Positions 1 to 12,857 of a stretch of DNA of 64,000 nt are shown here, piece after piece. The stretch spans positions 17,051,811 through 17,115,810 of the forward strand of contig NC_060904.1 of NCBI RefSeq assembly GCF_014805685.1, read 5' to 3'. Position 1 is the first letter of the stretch, and the number at the start of each line of letters is the position of its first letter. Made by a program: the position numbers and the translations under genes. The notes beneath the pieces were generated by a model. That model saw only the letters and a program-made list of their open reading frames with translations. It did no database searches and was not told where the DNA came from. The stretch comes from Silurus meridionalis. Lineage: Eukaryota; Chordata; Actinopteri; Siluriformes; Siluridae.

Positions 1-1054
1 AATAATAAATGCAGACTTTTAAATAATTTATTCAGAATAATTATTTGGGGTTGATTAACCATTTATTAACTTGTATTTAAAGTCTATTGACAGTAAGGCA
101 TCAGAGCAGAGTATATAGGATAACGGTACTGCTGAATGACTGTGTTTTATTGAGAGAGAAAAAATAGCAACAGAGTCCTGATGAATCATTCAGCAGTACG
201 TTTATTCTTACCGCGCTGCTCTGATGCAATAAAACACTTGTTGTGCTGTTCTAGGAGACTCATCACCCACAGGGTGGATCGCTTTTCCTACATTCAATTT
301 TCTACTGTAAACAAGTTTGACTTTTTATGCATTTACATGTACAGTGCACGTTACTTTAAAAAAAAAAAAACAGTCCTGTTGATATTTCTGGCTTGTTACA
401 AAGCTCTGGTACTGGAGACTCCTTCCATAAATGTGTCCTCAGAAATCCATGAATGTTCTGTTGCTGTAGAAATGATATTCATCAGAAGGAGCTCAAAAAT
501 CGGAGTTATCATAGACAAGGAATTAACTTTTTTTTTTTTGACCAATCAGCATCCAGGTTTCAGAGACGAGTGTTATTGGATGCAGGATCGATGTTCATTC
601 CGGTGTGCTGCAGTCAGTTTTTGTTTCATCAGCATTTTTTATTTTAATAATTTTTTCTTCCCACCCAAAAAAAAAAATATTTGACTGCAATATCAGCGTT
701 TCCTGTTGTTCGGTTTTTGTCTCAACCAAACCAGTTGCATTTCAAAGCAGTTAACCTGGCCTATAAAACGCACTAGTCACTTACGTGCTTGCACACACAC
801 ACACACGCACGCAGACACACGCACGCTCGCACTAACACGCTGTGCACCAGCCAATGAGCTGCGTGAGCTGCGATTCACCACTAACTGACAGGAAACCGCA
901 GCGGCAGCTCCACTGATGTCTCGTCTGATCCGAGCTGATTCTCTCATTGTAGCATTTATTGATTGTTTCATTTTTATTTTTTTAACATCCTGTGTTGCTC
1001 CTAATTCTACACACTGATTTCAGCATGCTAAGATTGTGTGTTTCTGTTTTGTAG

Positions 1055-1064
1055 AGCTGACTCG
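1055..1064 (+). CDS. sept7: Possible 10-nt septin 7 microexon
   Basis: The bases after a TTTCTGTTTTGTAG acceptor read ag-ctg-act-cg. Spliced to the G at 2326 this gives (Q)LTR followed by SPLAQM, matching the QLTK-SPLAQ junction I remember in mammalian septin 7. The phase is exactly right. The donor would be GTCGAT, which is weak; the strong GTAAGT donor at 1075 would instead create an immediate stop. This is a candidate only. Confidence 0.4.
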
Positions 1065-1842
1065 GTCGATGGCATGTAAGTGTGTTTTTGTGTCCCTCTT
1101 AAACCCCCCCAAACGAGTTTCCTTTTTTTCCTGCACTGGTGATGGCGCCCTCTAGTGTCTGTGGTGGATTTTTGTCATTCTTCTCTCCCCCTTTCTCTTC
1201 TGCCAGCTTAAAAAAAAAAGAAAAGTCAATGCAGTAAAGTTTCTCACACACACACACACACACACACACAAGAAAATATAAAAGTATAAGTTTCATGCTA
1301 AAAGCTTTCACAGTGAATAAATGGGTTTTATTTTTCACATGGCTTTACACACGGTTCCGTTCTGATTCTGTGATATTTGACCCAATACGGTTTAATTTAT
1401 TGGACTTTGATTAGGATAAGCCCCGCATTGCTCAGAATCTAGTGTAGATCTGCGAATCATTCATGAATGGCGACGAAATAATTTTTATTTTATTTTTTTA
1501 GATTAATATTTCTTTCTGAATTTTTAATTTTTCTCCTCAAGGTCATTTCAGATCTGTAGGTTTAGGTAAAGCCTTAGCCTGTTGTATCACCTTTTTGTTG
1601 CCACTCCACGTTTGCTTAGCTTATTAACCTCCAATCAGCACTCGCTCAGCAAGCTTTTTCTGCTTTATAACTGCTCAGTCATCTGTCCAGCCTGTGTGTC
1701 CGTGAAACTTCTTGGAAAAACCTGCAATGTTGGATGGATGCTTATCTTCCTGGCTTCCTTACTTCTGGTCATGTAGCATTGATCTGTCAGCTGTCTGTCC
1801 ATGGAGCTCTGCAGCTGTCAATCACTCAAATGTTTTCTCACT

Positions 1843-1976
1843 CCCTCCTTCTCTCTCTCTTTTCTCTCTCTCTCTCCCCTTTGTGTTTATCTATCCATCA
1901 CTCTCCATATCTGTGTCACCTTCTGTCTATTTCTGCATTTATTCAATATCTTTTTAACTCTGTCTGTCTGTCCATC

Positions 1977-2008
<32 letters not shown>

Positions 2009-2153
2009 TCTCAATATCTTTGTTTATCTTTCCATCACTCTCCATATCTGTACGTCACTCTCCCTTTCCAACTGTTTCTATCTCTCTTTGTTCCTTAAGT
2101 CTCTCTCTTTATCTAGTCACCTTCTAACTTTTCTCAGTCAGTTTTCTTGCAGT

Positions 2154-2212
<59 letters not shown>
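1843..2212 (+). repeat. CT-rich polypyrimidine tract in septin 7 intron
   Basis: A run of about 370 bp is dominated by TCTC, TCTG and TTTC, ending in an uninterrupted (CT)n of about 45 bp. It lies about 110 bp before the acceptor at 2325. Confidence 0.9.
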
Positions 2213-2218
<6 letters not shown>

Positions 2219-2325
2219 AGTACAGATGTGTGAGACGGCTCCCTCTGGAGCAGTACCATACTAATGTAATAATTTATGAGCGCAGTCTGTCTTCTGGTTT
2301 GTAACTCTGCCACTGCGTCTCCCAG

Positions 2326-3868
2326 GAGCCCTCTGGCGCAGATGGAGGAGGAAAGGCGAGAGCATGTGGCCAAGATGAAGAAGATGGAGATGGAGATGGA
2401 GCAAGTGTTTGAGATGAAAGTCAAGGAGAAGGTCCAGAAGCTCAAAGACTCTGAGGCAGAGGTACAGCTTTCTTTACAGCCCCTTCACAAGTGTTGTCCT
2501 GTCCAAAACACTCGTTTTATAGTTGTGCAAAACTCTGATACTTGGTCTGTCCTGCATTTTAGTACCGTATTCCTTGTATATACCAGAAAACTGTTTTTAT
2601 TTATCTAATAGCTATATGACCGGGAACTGCATACCAAACACAAGATCTGATCTCATAGTCTTCGTTCTTTCCTCTGTGTGCAGCTGCAGCGGCGTCACGA
2701 GCAGATGAAGAAGAACCTGGAGGCTCAGCACAAGGAGCTGGAGGAAAGAAGACGTCAGTTCGAGGAAGAGAGAATGAACTGGGAGGCCCAGCAGCGCCTC
2801 CTGGAGCAGCAGAAACTCGACGCCTCCAGGTCAGCACTTCAGCGTGGGCTTTGAGTTTAACCTGAATTTAATTTATTTTAGGGTTTACATCCAATTTTAA
2901 GAAGATTTGAGTGTTAAACTTCAAATAGCGTATTAAACACTAAAAAGTGAAAAAGTTATGAATCACAAAAATATGCTAAATGAAATAAATATTATTTTAT
3001 AATTTTTTTATAAATATAAAGGAAAATAAGACATGCATTCAAACTGAAACAAAACACATAAATAGGTAAAATTTGTTACATTTACAATGTATAATAAATA
3101 GGTACAGCATGTAGTGTCAGTGATTTGCCTCTAGAGGCTGCTCTCACACTGTATAACGCAACCATGAAAAGCTATCGATATGGATTTTTGACAATAGTTC
3201 CAGCAATCAACCATCAGTGCATCGATAAATCGGTCGACCTCTAATCGGGGCATCCTGTAAGAGTTTGCATTCCGAGAGAAGTTAATTAACAGAAATGGAA
3301 GATTTACATGCAGAGAAAGACAGGAAGAAAGAGAGAGAGAGAGGCGAGCAATTGAGAGAGAAATGAACAGACAGAACAAGTTAAAGATGGATGGATAAAA
3401 AGAGATAAGCTTTAGATGCATAGAGTGAAATTGAAACAGTGGCAGAAGGAGATGGAGAGAGAAACAGGCGAAAGAGAGAAGGACAAAGAGACAAACAGAT
3501 TGAGGGATGACAGAGAAACATAAAGGGATGAAAGGAGAGATGGGCAAATAGATAGATATAAAGAAATGAAACTGAATTAGTGACAGAGATGGGAGAAAGA
3601 AATAGCGAGAGATCTTGGCAGAGAGGGGGATAAATAGAGAGAAAAATTGTGTGAGGTGAGGGAGAGGAAGACAGCAAGGTAAAAAATAGAACTGAAAAAG
3701 AGAGAGATGGAGGAAGAGAGAGGAAAAAGAGATGGACAGATCGACAGAGAAAGATGTATCTTGATTTGCATCCGATGACTGTTCATGAGATGTTCAGTTC
3801 CTCACTAACACTTCCTTCTTTTCTGCAGGACTTTGGAAAAGAAAGCGAAAAAAGGGAAGATATTTTAA
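2326..3868 (+). CDS. sept7: Septin 7, C-terminal three exons (partial gene)
   Basis: Septins are GTP-binding proteins that form heteromeric filaments at the cell cortex and cytokinetic ring; septin 7 occupies the terminal position of the core hexamer. Three exons are visible: 2326-2461, 2684-2829 and 3829-3868 (stop TAA 3866-3868), joined in phases 0 and 2. They encode the C-terminal coiled coil, beginning [19 protein letters not shown] and ending KKAKKGKIF. This tail is nearly identical to my memory of human SEPT7, including the terminal GKIF. The GTPase domain exons are not in the window and must lie to the left. The exon at 2326 needs a preceding phase-2 end; a possible 10-nt microexon at 1055-1064 supplies it. 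The introns on either side are extremely CT-rich and GA-rich. The family assignment is secure; which teleost copy (a or b) cannot be told. Confidence 0.93.
3299..3760 (+). repeat. GA-rich polypurine tract in septin 7 intron
   Basis: About 460 bp are mostly GAGA, GAAA and GACAG units. The tract is the complement in composition of the CT-rich block in the upstream intron; the two tracts bracket the exons at 2326 and 2684. Confidence 0.9.
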
Positions 3869-5640
3869 AAGCCGGTCGTTTGTTCGTCGCCACTTCCTCC
3901 CCGAACTCCTGATATCCGCCATGAACGCCACATTCGGCTCACAGCTGGACGCGCATACACAGCTGGGTGTGGACTTACAGCCAAACCCTTATAAAAGTGT
4001 ACACACACACATGCCAAATTCTATACTCTGATAGTTTTGTACCACCTGAGCTCCGATGTCCTAAATGGTTTTCTGTGATCTCATCATTTTCTACCACAGT
4101 ATGGAGAAAGAAAGAAAAAAAAAAGTTAGCAAAGGGCAACATAGTCACATGGAGTGAACCTCGAACCCAGGCCACTCTGAGGCCTTTAATCCCAACCTTC
4201 TAAATTCTCAGACCACTTCATTATAGCTTTCATTAATATTAATATTTCAGCTAGTTTATTTTTATATTATATATATATGTATGTATGTTTGTGTATCCCG
4301 GAGCCAGTTAAAATCCGATTATTTTTTTTTTTGTTTGTTTGTTTTGCTTCCCTTCAATGTGTGATTACTCAGACGGTTTTTTTTTAACGATTTGAGCTAG
4401 TCTAACATGACCCGATGTATTCTACTGGGGGGAAAAAATTACGCATTTTCCTCCCTGTTGGTTATATGTATTCATTTTGTGTTTGTTTTTTTTTTTCTTT
4501 CAGTTTTTTATTTTGCATTTGTTATTGTACAGTCACTTAATAATAAATGTGTGATACGGAGTGAGGTAATGTTACATACTGACGTTTCCACAGCTGAAGC
4601 AGTATTCCATTGTTTTTTTTTTTTTTTTTTTTATAATACTGCCTTAATTGATTTACGGTGGAACTCGAAATATTCTTCAGTAAAAAAAAAAAAAAAACTC
4701 ATCTGGACAAAATACCACACAGTCCTCCGTGCCTTTCATTTCGGTTCATCACGGGGGGGTTGTTTAACATTATGTTGTTATAATTAGCTTCACTTTTGTT
4801 TGAAGGTTTGGAGATTAGTGTTCATTCAGCTATTTGTGAGATCACACTGAGGTTGTGTAGTGTTTCCAGTTCATCCTAAAAGGTCTTTAATGGAAATACT
4901 TTTTTTTTAATGGTCTGTGGGTTTAGTGTTTGGTATCTTTTAATTACGCACTCACCATATGAAAGGATTAATTTTTTGTCTGGTTTGTAATTGTAAATGT
5001 TTTTATTATTATTTAGAGAGAAACCAACTGTAGATTTTTTTTTCCCCGACCCAAATAGATGTAAGGGAATAGTCATTTGAAGAACAATAATTAGTAAATA
5101 TGTGAATGTTTGATTCCTGTTCAGGTTTGGGGGGGGGTAGAGGGTTGAGGAGCCTTTAGGCTTACAGCAGATAAGTGTGAAAAAGACCTGCCTTTATAAT
5201 CAAAATTACTGGTACAAATATATTTTATGCATATTTCAGGTGAGAGTTTTGGTAACTGAAATTTTTCCCCTTTGTTTTTGGAAGAAAAAGGGTTTTCTTT
5301 GTTTCTATGTTTGTGTCATAATATATACACTTTGCTTTGTAGTGAAATTAAGTAGAGCAAAGATGCTCCTCAAAAATAATGACATTTACATTGCATTAAA
5401 AAAACACCAGCATTTAAAGAATTGAACTAAAGTAATTAAATAAGAAAGTTTTTCTGAGCATCTTTCTAAAGAAGGTGCCACACCTTCTCAGAAGAGACTT
5501 TGTTGCACTGGCTGCTTTTATACCTTAATTTTCTCAGCAAAACCAAGCAGGTGTGTGTGTGTTTTTTTTTTTTCCTTCATGTAGTGTTTTATACAGTTTT
5601 AATGATGCGGAAATCATCAAGCAAAATTTGTGCTGAATGA
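3869..5640 (+). other. sept7: Septin 7 3' UTR (approximate)
   Basis: The sequence after the septin 7 stop is AT-rich, has no supported exon, and contains AATAAA at about 4540 with further A/T-rich candidates near 5430. Septin 7 transcripts have long 3' UTRs in other vertebrates, so the UTR may extend to about 5.6 kb. The true end cannot be fixed from sequence alone. Confidence 0.5.
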
Positions 5641-5906
5641 ACAGAACTTTTGCACAGCTTTGTGAGTATAGAAGAGGATATTGCTGTAAGGATATCTGAT
5701 ATCAGCAACTATGAAAAATAGTGGATTGAATATCAGCTCTGATGACAAATGGTGTGTGTGTGTGTGTGTGTGTGTAATTTTAACAAGTAGTATTCATTTC
5801 TATCATGTCATCTCTAGTAATAAGAATCATAGTGCTGTGCTCCAGACAATACAGAGAACTTCCGGGTTTTTTAAAGTCACGCCTCTTTATGTAAATGAGC
5901 GTAGAA

Positions 5907-5933
5907 CACGTGACCGCCGGGTGCTTATAAATA
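5907..5933 (+). promoter_or_regulatory. Core promoter: E-box and TATA box
   Basis: CACGTG at 5907-5912 is followed by TATAAATA at 5926-5933, 90 bp before the ATG at 6023. This geometry implies a transcription start near 5960 and a short unspliced leader. A well-placed TATA box suggests regulated rather than housekeeping expression. Confidence 0.6.
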
Positions 5934-6022
5934 TTGCGGCGAGTCTCCATCCTGCTTTCACTATCACTTTGATTTAACGGAGGGAAAAAAAAGGTGGTGG
6001 AAGAAACCCCACGTCTCTCAGT

Positions 6023-6463
6023 ATGACAGGCTGTGTCTCAGCCTGGACGTTTCTCTGCTTCATTTTTCACCTCTTCACCTTGAACGTTCAGTCCAACGCC
6101 GTGTCCTCCAGCCCCGCGGAGGAGAGCGTCCACCCGCGACCTCACGCCCGAACCCACGCAGGGTTGCCCGGCTTTGACCCGGGAGATCCTGCTCCACAAT
6201 TCCGGCTCCAAACCCTAGACGGGGAGTTCGTCTATCCTCCAGAAAACACCGAGACGCCCAGATCGTCCGTGATCATCCACGCGTTCACGAACAAATCCGC
6301 GTTCCTGGAGTGTCTCTGGGCGTCCAATTCCTCAGTGTCTGATCTGATCGAGTTCCTTCCGTTGAGTGCTGAAGTTCTCGTCCTGTCTCTGGATGATTCT
6401 GCGGCTCAGGATGTGCTGTGGATGAGAGAGCAGGTGTACAGGGTCGCAGCCGCCGCAGCGCAC

Positions 6464-6497
<34 letters not shown>

Positions 6498-8641
6498 TTG
6501 GGAATGTTAGAAGTGTATCTCCAAAGTTTGGACACTCACATGTCCTTGGCGAGGATTCTACAGACGCATCATCATAAACAAAGTAATAGATGATGTAAGT
6601 GAAAACAGACAGAGAGTGATGGATGAAGTACACAAACCATGTAGTTGAGTTAAAGTTGAGTAAAATATGACTCTAAAGTGTCCCTTTAAACTTTCACTTG
6701 AGTAAAAGCTCTCAAAATGTAGTATCCAAAATACTATGATTTATTATAACTATCATTTCCTTATTATAATTTTTTTTTATTACAAGATTCTTTACTTAAT
6801 CAACTCAGTTAACATGAAAAGATTCGAATATGACTCTCAGCACACTGATCTATTAATAGATTGATATTAATGACTCAAACACTGATTTCTATTACAATTA
6901 TCATGAGCCCAAAAACACCAACTTACAAATAACTCAAATGAGTTGAGTTCGAGTTTGGAGTTTCTTCATCATTTATTCCTCTATAAATGTTCTGTTGAAC
7001 TGATGCTGAACTGTATGTTGGTGATCAGTAGATACACCGAGAGCCAATCAAAACAAGTTTAAAACAGAGCAGGCGCTCGACCCTGATTGGTGGATTGCTG
7101 CGTGTTTGATTGGTTACGTTTTTATCCTCATAAATAAAATGTAGTTAAGTAAAAAGGAAGATATTTGACTTTGTAGTGAATTTACAGTAAAAGTCTCCCC
7201 AAATGGAAAAACTCCAGTAAAGTACAGATACGTGAAAAAAAGCGACTTAAGTACTGAAACGAAATACATTTACTTTGTAACTTTGTGCGTGACTGTAAAG
7301 TCGTCTAGACGTCACAATTCGCAAACTCGCTCCATCCCTCATACTCGCCCATTTGTCCTGCTTCTAACGTGTCAACCGTGAGGACAAAACGTTCACTTGC
7401 TGCTAAATATATTCCCACTCACTACCAGGTGCCATGATGAAGAGATCAGTGTTATTCACGTCACCACTCATCAAGTGGTTTCACCTTTTCAACACACACA
7501 CACATTTTACCCAACATCCTTTCTCACGTCATTAGGGGTAAGGAAATTTTATCCAGGCTTCATTTCTCCCCCGTCCCTGTCTACGCCCTGGGGAACTGGA
7601 TACCCCGAGTGCTCTACTCATGGGGATGCGGCGGACACAACTGCGGTCTGGCACAAGCAGTGTTCACTAGTCCAGGTGCGTTCTGTTCTGTTTACACTCA
7701 AACACAAAATTCTCTGAATGTAAATGAACAGGAGCTGTGATGAATATATATAATGTGTTACTCTGATCTCTCAGAGTGGAAGGTTCCGGTGATTGTGAAG
7801 CGCCTGAACGCCAGGTACGACTGGCTGAGCGGCCGCTGGGAGCAAAGCCAGTACGTTGTGGTCGGGGCTGGGGACGGCTGCGAGCCCTTTCCTGCGGCCG
7901 CCGGAGCCGTGGCCTGGGTTTCCGAAAGCAGCTGCTCGTTCTTCACTAAGGTGAGACATGAGGCGAGATGTGACGAGATACTTCTATTGCTGATTCTGCA
8001 CAAATTTTCCAGGATGTTGTATAAATCGTACGACATGCAGTGAAATGTTTTTACGTCCGCTCCTTTGCAATAAGGGAGGGATATAGGTATATAGGCAATG
8101 TGATCAAACACAATAGAAACAAATAAAATACAGGGTGGTATCAAATTATTTAGAGACTAATGGTGTGACTGGTGCGATTCACCTTCTGAGCAATCAGGAC
8201 AAAATGATGCTAGGCATTGTTTATATTTTCTATATTTCTTTCCAGATTAAAGCCATGGAGGACTCCAAAGCAGTAGGTGTGCTGGTTTATGTGTTACCTG
8301 GCAACCCGATCCAGGATATGAACTGTGATGGAGATGAGTGCAACACCACCTTAAAAATTGCAGCTTCTATGCTGCACTTCGAGCCTGCTGTATCTCAGGC
8401 GCTATCGTAAGCCGTTTCTCAGAGGTTGAGGTTTCGTGTGAGGGTTTAGTATTACGGTGTGTGTGTGTGAGTGTGTGTCTGTGTGTTAACAGGTCAGGAA
8501 AGAGGGTGAACGTGACGTTCCAGGTCACTCCATCACCAAATTTCTTTTTTGCGATTGACCAGCAGGGGGCGCTGGCGGAGATGGGCTGGTTTCTTTATCC
8601 CACGTTCCGGTTCTTAAGCTGGCAGGCAGAGTGGTGGGTCA

Positions 8642-8715
<74 letters not shown>

Positions 8716-10252
8716 AACTAAGTTCAGTTTTATTCGTATAGCACTTTTAAAATAAAAACTACAAAATGCAGCTTTCACGGAAATAAATTACAAAATAAAT
8801 ATGTTAGCATCCTTGAGTGGTGGTGATGAGAAAATATCCCAAGGTAATATGAAGGGAAAAACATGAGAGGAACTAATAGGGAACCTATCCGTGATGGACT
8901 ATATGAACAAAAGTTTGTGGACACCTGACCATAAGATTGGTGTGCATTCTTCTGGGAAGATGTTCCCCTAGTTTTTGTGGAGATTCAATCAGACACAAGG
9001 GTGTTAGTTACTGAAGTAGGTGAGGTGGAGAGGCCTGGTTTTCTTTTTTCAGTCAATGTAATTTACATTAATAGTCGAGTTTTCACAGAATTTACAAACT
9101 CGACCGACACCTTTAGAGATTTTTTTTTTTTTTCTCTCTACAGGTTTGACTTTGACTCCAGTTTGCTGCAGCGAATGAAACATCCTGCTGCTGTGGTTCC
9201 TGTGTTTAATAACACGCTGATGCAGGGAGAAGCAGGAGCTCGGGCCGTGGTGAAGCTTCCCAAAGGTCTATCATTATCAAATGTTTAAACTGAGGAAATG
9301 AACCATTTTATGGAAAAAATAAGGTCATTAAATAATCGATTCTATTTGATATTTATGTACTTTTTATCACATGGATTCATAAAATTTCTAACATGGAGAA
9401 TAATTTTTTCTACACTGTTGCTAATGAAAAGATCTGATCATGTCCTCACTGAAAACTTAGTTGTGACCCACACCTCGATCTACAGCATGTAAAGAAGTCC
9501 GGGCGTCACAGCGTCTCTGAAGGTTAGTGTCGTTTGTTCAGACGTGTTGGAGTTCGACGTGTTGGAGCTGGACGCGGCCTTGTCGTGTCCCGGACGCCGG
9601 GACGAGACGTGCGCTCACTGGGACCACACGGTGCAGCTGTTCATCTGCTGTGATCAGTTTAGTCCTTACTGTGACCTGGAGCTCGGCCGCTGGATCACCG
9701 CCTTCCGCAGGTACACGAACCCCCCCCAACCCCTACTTGCCGTTTTGGTCTGGGAAAACAAATGCGCCAATATACTACAATCTATAATTTAAAAATAAAG
9801 AGACCTACAATAAAAAATACAAACAGTATCTTGGAAATATATCACTGTTCAGAGCATGTCTTGTGTTTGGTATTTAATGTGTGGCTGAAACGATTCTTCG
9901 TGTAACTCGAGTAATTCAAATACAAAAAATCACTGCAGAACACTACACCGTGTTTCCCCACGGACCGTTATTACTGATGCACCACCCGCTAAACTCTATA
10001 AAATATTATATTATATAAATAATTTAAACAATACAAAATCTGGAGAGTGAGAAAAATCATGATCTTTGTTTTGAAGGTATGAAATCTTCATGTAGTGGGA
10101 CATGAGATCAGATATGGGATTCCCTTGATGTTTGTGCTGGTTTCATACTTTCATTAAATATTTTTTTTGATGATGATGCCAATTAAAAAAATGACCATGA
10201 TGAACACCAATCATCATCATCGCCTCCACAGTTCCTAATTTTATTCCTAATG

Positions 10253-10297
<45 letters not shown>

Positions 10298-12821
10298 CAG
10301 AGGAACTGGCCGCTGGCTGACGGACGTATCTTCGCTTCTTCCTCTGCTGGACAGCGAGCGCTGTGCTCTGGTCATGAAGACTCCACCCTGGGCCATGCCC
10401 TGGATCACATCCCTCAACCTGCGCTTCAGCCACAGCAACCGCACAGGTAGAGATCAGATTACTAAAGATTAGAAGAACTTACTGTTCTTCTTACACTGAG
10501 CTTCAGTCTCCTGCGATGGAAATACCCTTAATGTGGTCTTTTATGGGTTTAATGTGAAGAAGTCTTTTTATTTATTTATTTATTTTCTTAACAGAACGAA
10601 AGAATGATTACGTTTGGCATCATATAACTAAACTATCTATCAGAAATGATGGCATTTAATGAAATTTAGTAGAAGAATTTAAGATTTTAATAAAAGAATT
10701 TTTTTAAAGCTGGAAACTCATCTGAGAAGCTTCACCCCTTCAAGCTGTCATTTCTGTACAAGGGTGGGACGTTTGACAGGGATTACAACTCCAGATTTCA
10801 GGAGATCAAGTTCACTGTTCCACCTTCAACAAAAAAGGTGACTTTAAACAAATACTGTATTCCCTATAACAAGTTATGATCATGCAACACCTTAAATTCT
10901 CCCGATGAATGTTTGTGGTCTTAACCTGGTTTGGCCCGTGAATAATCATAAAATAATTCCTAATAGTCTCTTCGTTTTATTGCGTTTCTCTCAATTGCAC
11001 TGCTTCCAGGAGTCCAAGTTTAAAGTTTTGATCAGATTTCAACTCATTTACTCCAGGACCATCTAGAAGGCGTCCAATAACGTCGCCATTTTCACGTCCT
11101 GTGATTGGACGGTCAGAGAGCGCACCGGTCCGAGCTTGCAGACCGTGTAAAATGTATTCATGTGGATTTAATCGTTTTTTTTTAGTCCACAACCACTGAC
11201 AGAGGAGAGGAAACTGATTTGGTTGCAGATGCATTTACAAGAACATTTACAAGAAAAGCTGGACGTCATGAGGAAAGATCTTATAGAACACTTCAAAACA
11301 GTTTAGTTTTTTTATGAACCATTTATTGTTTTTATTTCCTACACAAAAACTTTGCCTTAATATTAAATCCACGGGAAAACCGTAACGAGCGGAAATAATG
11401 CAGGGAAAAGCTGAGATCCTTTGATGAGGTTAATATCGATGCTTCTGCTGGAGATTGTTTGTGGTATGTGGTGGTGGTTAAGGCATTGGACTTTGGATCG
11501 GAAGGTCACAGGTTTAAATCCCACCACCACCAAGCTGCCACTGCTGGGCCCTTGAGCAAGGCCTCTAACCCTTTAAGTCGCTCTGGATAAGGGCATCTGC
11601 CAGCTGTGGCTACAGTGAAAGGAGACTTGTTGAATTGTGTTCATTGAGTTTCTTGCTTTAGTGATGACATTTAATCTCGCTGTATGAGATTCCTGTCTGT
11701 GGTTCAGCGCTCTGTTCTACTGCGTTTCTCTAGAATATCGATGGTTTCTAATAATGACAGTATTAAGAGATCTTTCCAGCATTAATATATAAAATATCAA
11801 ATATTGTCTGTAGGTAAAATGAACTAAGTGGATGTGTGTATTGCAGGTGGAGCTGTACGCTGTGATCACAGGCCACGGCAGCGACAACAACAACTGTGGT
11901 GAATTCTGCGTGACGTCACACTTCTTCCTCGTCAATGGCGTCCACAACAACTCGCTCACGTTTCACTCTGCTGGTGAGTTTCACGTAAAACAAACAAGTC
12001 CTTCCAGGAAGACCTCGATCAGCAAAGACAACGGCTTTTGATTTGCACTGAAGCAGGTGAAAATTCGAAAGCAGACTTGGATACAGTAGATGTAATCCAA
12101 TATATGTTATTTGGGCAAAAGTATTGGGACACCTCGACTTTTCCAGCCATATGTGGTTCATCTCCAAACTGTCGCTGAAGCACACGGTATTGGACGTCTA
12201 TGAATGCGGGACATGAAATTTACTCTTCACTTTAACTAGCAGACCCAAATCTGTTCCAGCATGACAATGCCCCTGTGCACAAAGCCAGCTCTATGAAGAT
12301 CTGCTTTCCATGGGTTGGATGTTTATGGAAGATCTCCTGCTGTAGAGCTTCAACACCTTTGGGATGAATGTGAATGCTGACTGCACCCCAGACCTCCTCA
12401 CCTTCTCACCTACAACAGTACCTGACTACCTTTAACTAACACCCTACTGACTAAATAATCACAAATCCACAATCCACTAGTGGAGCATCATCTCAGAAGA
12501 GTGGAGGCTCAAACTGTATAAATGAATCTAATGGTCAGGTGTCCACAAACTTTTCTCTATAAATAATTGTAATTATCTGTCAGTGTAATTTGTGATAAAT
12601 TGTTCGTAGTCTTTGGCAGGTTGCTGTATGAGGAACAAATACTACATGGTGTGTTTTGTGTATGCAAAGTCTGCTGTTAAACAAAAAGACAAAGATACAA
12701 AGCGAAACAGAAAATCCTTTTCCCAGGACTTACATTACATTTCCCAGGGTTACATGTAAAGTGTAAGCTGACAGTTAAGGCATCGACAAATGTGTGTGTT
12801 TTTAATATGAATATATTTATA

Positions 12822-12857
<36 letters not shown>

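Larger units (their letters stand above)
1..2325 (+). other. Septin 7 intronic sequence
   Basis: Apart from the candidate microexon, I see no coding exon here. The stretch is AT-rich with A and T homopolymers, CA tracts near 792-830 and 1244-1270, and a CT-rich block at about 1843-2212 just before the exon at 2326. Open frames in this stretch are repeat-encoded or unsupported. Confidence 0.6.

Noticed and set aside
181..684. 167-aa frame at the left edge
   Set aside because: AT-rich sequence with homopolymers, no domain, no splice context; likely chance within a septin 7 intron.
1734..2264. 176-aa Leu/Ser-rich frame
   Set aside because: It is encoded by CT-rich intronic low-complexity sequence before the septin 7 exon.
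7397..7717. Frame reading RKFYPGFISPPSLSTPW as exon 2 of the PNGase F-like gene
   Set aside because: A different frame (LHFSPVPVYALGNWIP) joins both neighbours in phase, so this frame is a shadow.
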